Of a DNA stretch of 24,159 nucleotides, positions 19,315 to 24,159 are shown piece by piece. The notes below the pieces were generated by a model that did no database searches, was not told the origin of the DNA, and saw only the letters and a list, made by a program, of their open reading frames with translations. This DNA is from a virus: positions 1-24,159 of IMG/VR virus record IMGVR_UViG_3300047322_000626. One strand, given 5' to 3'. Within the stretch, counting starts at the first letter, position 1, and every line of letters begins with the position of its first letter. The translations under genes were made by a program, and so were the position numbers.

Positions 19315-19782
19315 ATGGCTGTGGGCCGTCCGCCCGTCCCCACGGAGCGTAAGCGAAAACTGGGAAATCCTGGCGCCCGCCCTTTGCCTGATCCCGCCGC
19401 TGTCCTTGACGCTGCGCCAGTCGCCATGGCTGCACCTGCACATTTGGGCCCGTCCGGCGCTGAGCTTTACTCACGGATCGTTACCGGCGCTGCCTGGCTT
19501 GCTGACACGGACCGCCCGACGCTGGAATTGCTCTGCGAAAAGGTCGACCGACGCGAGCAGATGAAGGCCGAGCTAGCGCGCGGCGATTTGGTGCTCTTCA
19601 CGGATAAGGCTTACGCCTATCCCAACCCGCTCGTCGGCATGCTCAGCACCATCGAAACCGAGATTGCGAAGCTATTCAGCGCGATGGGTCTGACGCCTAC
19701 CGACCGCACGCGCATGGGGCTCGCCGAGGTGAAAGCCCGAAACGCATTCGAAGACTTCCTAGCCAAAAAGGCTGGGGCGTAG
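19315..19782 (+). CDS. terS: Terminase small subunit (P27 family)
   Basis: This 155-residue protein starts GRPPVPTERKRKLGNPGARP, the typical basic opening of P27-type small terminases, and continues with helices containing HLGPSGAELYSRI, then DRPTLELLCEKVDRREQM and a PTDRTRMGLAEVKARNAFED end. It would recognise phage DNA for packaging and recruit the large subunit. AGGGGG lies before ATG 19315. The stop abuts palindrome site g, and the large subunit follows after one small gene. Confidence 0.88.
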   Translation: MAVGRPPVPTERKRKLGNPGARPLPDPAAVLDAAPVAMAAPAHLGPSGAELYSRIVTGAAWLADTDRPTLELLCEKVDRREQMKAELARGDLVLFTDKAYAYPNPLVGMLSTIETEIAKLFSAMGLTPTDRTRMGLAEVKARNAFEDFLAKKAGA

Positions 19783-19804
19783 CACATACGGATATCCGGA
19801 GGTG
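19783..19804 (+). promoter_or_regulatory. Palindrome site g (Shine-Dalgarno variant)
   Basis: Starts at the first base after the terS stop. Core CGGATATCCG (19789-19798) and right arm GAGGTG form GGAGGTG, 5 nt before the GTG at 19810. Confidence 0.75.
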
Positions 19805-19809
19805 ATGGC

Positions 19810-20016
19810 GTGCCACGCTGGCTTACGCGGTTCCTCCATTGGAGCCACATCGTTCGGTCACCTGCGCTGGCCTTCCACGATTCCGTCAAGAACATTGACT
19901 GGTCGTCTGTCGCTGAGGGCATGGCCAAGTATGAGGACGCGTACCGCAAGGAAGACGGCGCACGCATCCTGGCTTGGTATGAGGCGCGCGAGGCTTGGCG
20001 TAAGGCGAACGAATGA
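19810..20016 (+). CDS. Small unknown protein between terminase genes, 68 residues
   Basis: GTG 19810 follows the palindrome-embedded GGAGGTG. The 68 residues form an aromatic, mainly helical protein (PRWLTRFLHWSHIVRSP, then a charged helix EDAYRKEDGARILAWYEARE). Its stop overlaps the large terminase ATG (ATGA), so it is probably translated with the packaging motor. A role in packaging is suggested only by position. The alternative frame at 19802 lacks coupling and is rejected. Confidence 0.6.
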   Translation: MPRWLTRFLHWSHIVRSPALAFHDSVKNIDWSSVAEGMAKYEDAYRKEDGARILAWYEAREAWRKANE

Positions 20017-21530
20017 GTGCCCCCTATCTGCTGACCCCGGTCACTAAGGCGGATGTCAAGCGGGGCGATGGCGCTGACTTCGTCGACTTCTCGCAATCCT
20101 TCCTGCGGATCACCAAAGACTCTGTCGGTGGGTCCAGCGGCGAACTGCTTGTCTTCCGGGACTGGCAGCGCCAACTGTTCGGCCGGTTGCTCGCACGGCG
20201 CCCTGACGGCCGTTACAAGCATCGCCAGGCACTCGTGGGCATGCCCCGCAAGAACGGCAAGAGCGCCGTAGGTGCCGCGCTGGCTATCTTCGGCCTGGTG
20301 TCCGGTCCCCGTGGTGGTGAGGTCTACTCCATCGCCGCTGACAAGGAACAAGCGCGAATCGTCTTCGGCACTGCCAAGAAAATGATCGAGATGGCGCCAG
20401 AGATGGCGAACTCTTTCAGGGTGTACCGGGACGCTGTTGAGCTACCGGCAACCGGGTCTGTGTACCGCGTGCTGTCTGCGGAAGCCTTCACCAAAGAGGG
20501 ACTCAACCCGCATCTGACGATAGCCGACGAAGTCCACGCACAGCCCACCCGTGAACTCTGGGACGTCATGAGCCTTGCCTCTGGCGCTCGCGTAGAACCC
20601 ATGATGGTGGGCATCACCACCGCTGGCGTTAAGTCGGATTCCAGCGGTGGCGACTCGCTGTGCTACGGCATGTACCAGTACGGCGAGAAGATCATTCGGG
20701 GCGAGATCAACGACCCCGCTTTCTACTTTGAGTGGTGGGGGGCGCCGGAAGGTGCCGACCACAAGGACCCAGCGGTATGGGCAGCAGCGAATCCGGGCTT
20801 CAACGACATTGTGAGCGAAGAGGATTTCCATTCCTCCGTGCTGCGGACCCCGGAAGCGGAGTACCGAACCAAGCGGATGAACCAATGGGTGTCGACGGCG
20901 CAAGCCTGGCTACCCGCTGGCGCTTGGGACGAGTGCGCTGGCGACGCTGAGAGCATCGAGCCGGGTACCGAGGTGGTCCTAGGCTTCGACGGGTCGTTCA
21001 ACAACGACAGCACAGCGCTTGTGGTGGTTACCTGCCCGCAGGGCGAGGATGACAAGCCCCACATCGACGTCGTGGCAGCGTGGGAGAAACCTACGGACGC
21101 CGGGCAAGACTGGTCAGTGCCCATCTTTGATGTTGAGGACGAGATACGTAAGGCTTGCCGACGCTGGCAGGTTCGCGAGATTGTCTGCGACCCGTTCCGG
21201 TGGGCGCGCACGTATCAGATCCTCGAATCTGAGGGCCTCCCGATCGTTGAGTTCCCGCAGTCCCCCGCGCGCATGGTTCCGGCGACGCAGCGCTATTACG
21301 AAGCGGTCATGAATAAGACGCTGACTCACAGCGGCGACCCGCGCCTAGCGCGCCATCTCTCGAACTGCGTCCTGCGGACCGATTCGCGCGGCTCGCGCCT
21401 GAGTAAGGACGCGAAGGGCTCGCCCCGAAAGATCGACCTTGCCGTGTCCGCTGTGATGGCGCTGGAGCGAGCCTGCCAAGAGGCGGAAGTCATTCCCGAA
21501 CCCCAGTTCTTCAGTTGGGCGGATCTATAA
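20013..21530 (+). CDS. terL: Terminase large subunit
   Basis: This 505-residue packaging motor has an N-terminal ATPase with Walker A GMPRKNGKS (76-84) and Walker B LTIADEVHA (D172, E173). A C-terminal RNase H-like nuclease follows, with GFDGS (D326), CDPFRW (D393) and KIDLAVSAVMA (D475). It cuts concatemeric DNA and drives it into the prohead in an ATP-dependent way. Length and motif order fit the Terminase_1/HK97-type group. ATG 20013 overlaps the upstream stop. The small membrane protein and portal gene follow. Confidence 0.95.
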   Translation: MSAPYLLTPVTKADVKRGDGADFVDFSQSFLRITKDSVGGSSGELLVFRDWQRQLFGRLLARRPDGRYKHRQALVGMPRKNGKSAVGAALAIFGLVSGPRGGEVYSIAADKEQARIVFGTAKKMIEMAPEMANSFRVYRDAVELPATGSVYRVLSAEAFTKEGLNPHLTIADEVHAQPTRELWDVMSLASGARVEPMMVGITTAGVKSDSSGGDSLCYGMYQYGEKIIRGEINDPAFYFEWWGAPEGADHKDPAVWAAANPGFNDIVSEEDFHSSVLRTPEAEYRTKRMNQWVSTAQAWLPAGAWDECAGDAESIEPGTEVVLGFDGSFNNDSTALVVVTCPQGEDDKPHIDVVAAWEKPTDAGQDWSVPIFDVEDEIRKACRRWQVREIVCDPFRWARTYQILESEGLPIVEFPQSPARMVPATQRYYEAVMNKTLTHSGDPRLARHLSNCVLRTDSRGSRLSKDAKGSPRKIDLAVSAVMALERACQEAEVIPEPQFFSWADL

Positions 21531-21541
21531 GGACGTGACAC

Positions 21542-21694
21542 ATGAAGTTCAGTCGACGCCTGATAGGCGAAATCGCCGATGTCACTGGCATTGGATGTCT
21601 GGTAGGCGCCGGTTGGGCGTTCAACACGATTCTTGGTCTGGCGCTCGCTGGCGTAGGGCTTATCGTCATTAGCGCTGTGGTGGTGGACAAGTGA
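21542..21694 (+). CDS. Small membrane protein between terminase and portal, 50 residues
   Basis: ATG 21542 lies 11 nt after terL. After a basic start (KFSRRLIGE) the 50 residues form two hydrophobic stretches (residues about 12-25 and 28-47), probably a two-pass helical hairpin. Its stop overlaps the portal start in GTGA (21691-21694), strong evidence for translation. A GA-rich Shine-Dalgarno sequence is only weakly present (AAGGACG). Function unknown; a role in membrane association of head assembly is speculative. Confidence 0.6.
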   Translation: MKFSRRLIGEIADVTGIGCLVGAGWAFNTILGLALAGVGLIVISAVVVDK

Positions 21695-22953
21695 GCCTTG
21701 CCCGTAGAGCCGGTAAGGCCATTCGAGAGACCCGCTTTTATGCGCCCTCTGGCGCCGGTGATCCGTGGTCCATTCCCAGTAACGGCAGTCTCGCCGCTTA
21801 CACGTCCGCTGGCGTCCCTGTCAACGACGAAACAGCGATGCAGCTACTTGCCGTGTCTGCCTGCGTTCGTCTGCTGTCTGATGCTGTCAGCGGTCTGCCC
21901 TTCGATTCCGTCAAGGCGGATGGTGAGCTGCGGAAGACCGTCGAGCCACCACCTGTCATCATCGCTGACCCGTTCGGCGGAGGTGCTACACCCGGTCTGC
22001 CTACGCGTCGCCAAGGCTTCGTTCAGATGATGGTTTCGCTGCTGCTGCGCGGGAACGCCTATTGTCTGGTGCTGTCTAAGGACAGTTACGGGCGCCCCAC
22101 ACGGCTGATGGTGGTTCACCCCGATCGTGTGGACTGTGAGTTTGACGGGAGCGGTCGCCGGAAATACGCGATTGACCGTAAGCCCGTGCCCGACGCTGGC
22201 GACATTGTCCACATCATGGGAATGGGCTTCCCGGAGTCTCCCACGGGCCTAAGCGTCATCAGCTACGCACGACAGGCCATCGGCCTAGGCCTTGCCGCTG
22301 AAGAGTTCGGCGCACGGTTCTTCGGTGAGGGCGCCCACATGACGGGTGTCGTCGAGATTGAGGCGGACCTAGACAAGGATCGCGCGCGCACCATTAAGGA
22401 GAATTTCTCTGCCTCGCACAGCGGGCTGAAGAATTCCCACACGGTGGGCGTGCTGACTGGCGGAGCCAAGTGGAAGCCAATCAGCGTCACGCCGGAAGAT
22501 GCGCAGTTCCTCGGCACGCGCGCTGCGCAGAATCTCGATATTGCCATGCTGTTCGGCATCCCGCCACACATGCTGGGGCAGGTCGACAAGACAACCTCTT
22601 GGGGCACGGGCATTGAGCAGATGGGCCTAGGGTTCCTCGCCTACTCGCTGTCTGCATGGCTGGGCCGTTTCGAAGACGCCTGGTCGACCATGCTGCCCCG
22701 CCCGCAAAGCGCCCGTTTCAATGCTGACGCACTTCTGCGCACTGATACAGCGGGTCGGTATGCGGTGTACTCCGCTGCCCGTTCGGCCGGAATCCTTACC
22801 ACCAACGAAATACGCGCTCTTGAGAATTACGCGCCGGTTGATGGTGGCGACGATATCGCGGCGCCGCTGAATTCATCCGCACCGAAGCTGACCAAAGACA
22901 ACGGCGCTTCGCCGAGTGCACAGAAAGCCGACGCGTTGGGAGCTGTTCTCTGA
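21691..22953 (+). CDS. Portal protein (HK97 family)
   Basis: This 420-residue protein matches HK97-type portals: an N-terminal LLAVSACVRLLSDAVSGLPF helix segment, MVSLLLRGNAYCLVL, a VVHPDRV strand and a central stem region with FFGEGAHMTGVVEIE. It would form the dodecameric channel for DNA entry at one capsid vertex, where terminase and head-tail proteins dock. The GTG at 21691 overlaps the stop of the small membrane protein. The C-terminal 30 residues are low-complexity. The stop overlaps the protease start (TGATG). Confidence 0.92.
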   Translation: MSLARRAGKAIRETRFYAPSGAGDPWSIPSNGSLAAYTSAGVPVNDETAMQLLAVSACVRLLSDAVSGLPFDSVKADGELRKTVEPPPVIIADPFGGGATPGLPTRRQGFVQMMVSLLLRGNAYCLVLSKDSYGRPTRLMVVHPDRVDCEFDGSGRRKYAIDRKPVPDAGDIVHIMGMGFPESPTGLSVISYARQAIGLGLAAEEFGARFFGEGAHMTGVVEIEADLDKDRARTIKENFSASHSGLKNSHTVGVLTGGAKWKPISVTPEDAQFLGTRAAQNLDIAMLFGIPPHMLGQVDKTTSWGTGIEQMGLGFLAYSLSAWLGRFEDAWSTMLPRPQSARFNADALLRTDTAGRYAVYSAARSAGILTTNEIRALENYAPVDGGDDIAAPLNSSAPKLTKDNGASPSAQKADALGAVL

Positions 22954-23636
22954 TGACCGATTTTTCAAGCCGTGACTCACGGCGCAATGTCCGCGAGGAT
23001 CGCAGGCGCCCGTTCGAGGGTATGGAGCTGCGGGAGCAGTCCAACGGCACGTTGCGCTTTACGGGCTATGCGTCTGTGACTGAGACCCCGTATGACATGC
23101 AGGACTTCCTAGGTGACTACACAGAGGTTGTCCGGCGCGGGGCGTTCAGTAAGACGTTGGCCGAGGGCGCTGATGTCCCGTTCAAGTTGAACCATGATGG
23201 CATGACGCTCGCTCGCACGAAGAGCGGCACCATGCGACTGTCGGAAGACTCCACGGGCCTGCACGTCGAGGCGGACCTAGACCCGGGCAACGGGCAGGTG
23301 CGGGACATTCGTTCAGCGATGGACCGGGGCGACCTTGACGAGATGAGTTTCGCTTTTCGCGTGACTCGTCAGGAGTGGTCCCCCGACTGGACTCAGCGCG
23401 ACATCACCGAAGTGAACCTCAACAAGGGTGACGTCAGCATCGTGAACTACGGGGCCAACCCGCACACTCAGGGGCTTACCTCGCTGCGTAGTGCGCTGAC
23501 TGACGGCACGATCACACGTGACCAACTCGAAGCGCTCCTGCGGTCCGTCAGTGACTCCCCTGCCCCGCCTGAGCCTGTGATCGCCCCTGCGGATCTCTCG
23601 CTGTACGAAGCGCGCTTGCGCGCCCTGAATCTCTAA
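22953..23636 (+). CDS. Prohead maturation protease (HK97 family)
   Basis: This 227-residue serine protease begins after a 20-residue basic leader with RFTGYASVTE and has the catalytic-type His in FKLNHDG (H81) and Ser in EMSFAFRV (S132), the usual order and spacing of HK97 prohead proteases. It would cleave scaffold and capsid N-termini during head maturation. ATG 22953 overlaps the portal stop. The C-terminal 40 residues look disordered. The capsid gene follows after palindrome h. Confidence 0.92.
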   Translation: MTDFSSRDSRRNVREDRRRPFEGMELREQSNGTLRFTGYASVTETPYDMQDFLGDYTEVVRRGAFSKTLAEGADVPFKLNHDGMTLARTKSGTMRLSEDSTGLHVEADLDPGNGQVRDIRSAMDRGDLDEMSFAFRVTRQEWSPDWTQRDITEVNLNKGDVSIVNYGANPHTQGLTSLRSALTDGTITRDQLEALLRSVSDSPAPPEPVIAPADLSLYEARLRALNL

Positions 23637-23649
23637 CTCTCGCGTCGGT

Positions 23650-23671
23650 CACCTACGGATATCCGTATGTG
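23650..23671. promoter_or_regulatory. Palindrome site h, one arm mismatch
   Basis: Core CGGATATCCG (23656-23665) with right arm TATGTG and left arm CACCTA, one base off perfect. It lies 13 nt after the protease stop and 129 nt before the capsid start. Confidence 0.65.
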
Positions 23672-23740
23672 CCTTCGCTGCCCGCCCGGTTTACGCCGGA
23701 GCCTACGCCGGACCCCGCGCAACAAGGGGCACCACCTAGG

Positions 23741-23763
23741 CCACCACCTAACGCAAGTGGTGG
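23741..23763 (+). other. Hairpin upstream of the capsid gene
   Basis: CCACCAC (23741-23747) pairs with GTGGTGG (23757-23763) around a 9-nt loop; a smaller GATTC/GAATC hairpin follows. There is no T tract. It may stabilise or regulate the capsid mRNA. Confidence 0.45.
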
Positions 23764-23800
23764 GCGATTCCCAAAGAATCGAACCTAGGAAAGGTCCCAA

Positions 23801-24159
23801 ATGCCTACGCACAAGCGTGCACTTATTGCCGGTCTGGTCGCTCAGCGCTCTGAGGAGCGTGCGAAGCTAGATGTTCTTCTGGGCGAGGCTCGCTCCGCTG
23901 AGGGCGGCATGACCGACGAGCAGCGCACCGAGTTTGACAAGGGCGAAGCCGAGATTCGTTCGCTCGACGAGCGGGTTTCCGAGCTAGACGCACAGGTTCG
24001 CGCCGACGACGCTGCGGCGGACATGGCCAAGCGCTATGCGCCGAAGGCTTCGGGTGTCACTGTCACTTCCGAGCCTGAGATCTACCGTTCCGGGCTGAAC
24101 GGCCAGTCGTACTTCCGTGACATGTGGAATGCGCGCCAGAACGGCGACGCTTCCGCCAT
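23801..24159 (+). CDS. Major capsid protein, N-terminal part (partial)
   Basis: ATG 23801 follows AGGAAAGG. The 119 visible codons give a highly charged, helical delta/scaffold-like region (SEEERAKLDVLLG-type heptads; DEQRTEFDKGEAEIRSLDER) that in HK97-type heads is removed by the prohead protease. A strand-rich part begins around SGVTVTSEPEIYRSG. Position after portal and protease and this layout identify the major capsid protein. The frame runs off the window end. Helical continuity could also suit a separate scaffold protein, which is less likely. Confidence 0.82.
   Translation, partial: MPTHKRALIAGLVAQRSEERAKLDVLLGEARSAEGGMTDEQRTEFDKGEAEIRSLDERVSELDAQVRADDAAADMAKRYAPKASGVTVTSEPEIYRSGLNGQSYFRDMWNARQNGDASA

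Overview
The window looks like the genome of a temperate tailed phage of a high-GC actinobacterium, most likely Streptomyces or a close relative. Evidence: GC-rich codons, many GTG starts, stop/start overlaps (ATGA, GTGA, TGATG), a large serine integrase, a phiC31 Gp3-like recombination directionality factor, a P27-type small terminase and an HK97-type head module. Every gene I can support is on the + strand. I see no host gene and no convincing repressor.

Layout. (1) 1-4053: end of a gene, a PD-(D/E)XK nuclease, a Gp3-like protein, many small unknown genes and an HNH endonuclease. (2) 4058-10368: replication and regulation, with a primase-helicase, an A-family DNA polymerase, a 443-bp noncoding region (possible origin), a putative phage sigma factor and a second HNH protein. 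(3) 10372-12773: small accessory genes, including a lipoprotein and a secreted peptide. (4) 12957-16820: integration module of short genes with leaderless-type promoters, a 58-bp inverted repeat that may be attP, the serine integrase and a coupled zinc-ribbon protein. (5) 17062-17899: six tRNA or tRNA-like genes, three of them with abnormal anticodon loops. (6) 17930-24159: papain-like hydrolase, zinc protein, HNH nuclease, a noncoding stretch (possible cos), small and large terminase, portal, prohead protease and the start of the major capsid protein.

Two dispersed DNA motifs tie the genome together. An 18-bp motif, TGGTAACCGACYCGCTAG, occurs six times; four copies lie 31-38 nt upstream of a start codon, including that of the sigma-like gene, so it is probably a phage-specific promoter. 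A 22-bp palindrome with core CGGATATCCG occurs seven times at gene-module boundaries. In three of these, two base changes in the right arm turn it into a Shine-Dalgarno sequence, which suggests a combined operator or hairpin and ribosome-binding element. Two further regions, at 39-146 and 16793-16900, share a repeat with GTGACG boxes in inverted arms just upstream of promoter motif copies.

I could run no searches. Family calls rest on motifs read by eye, and small unknown genes are described but not assigned functions.
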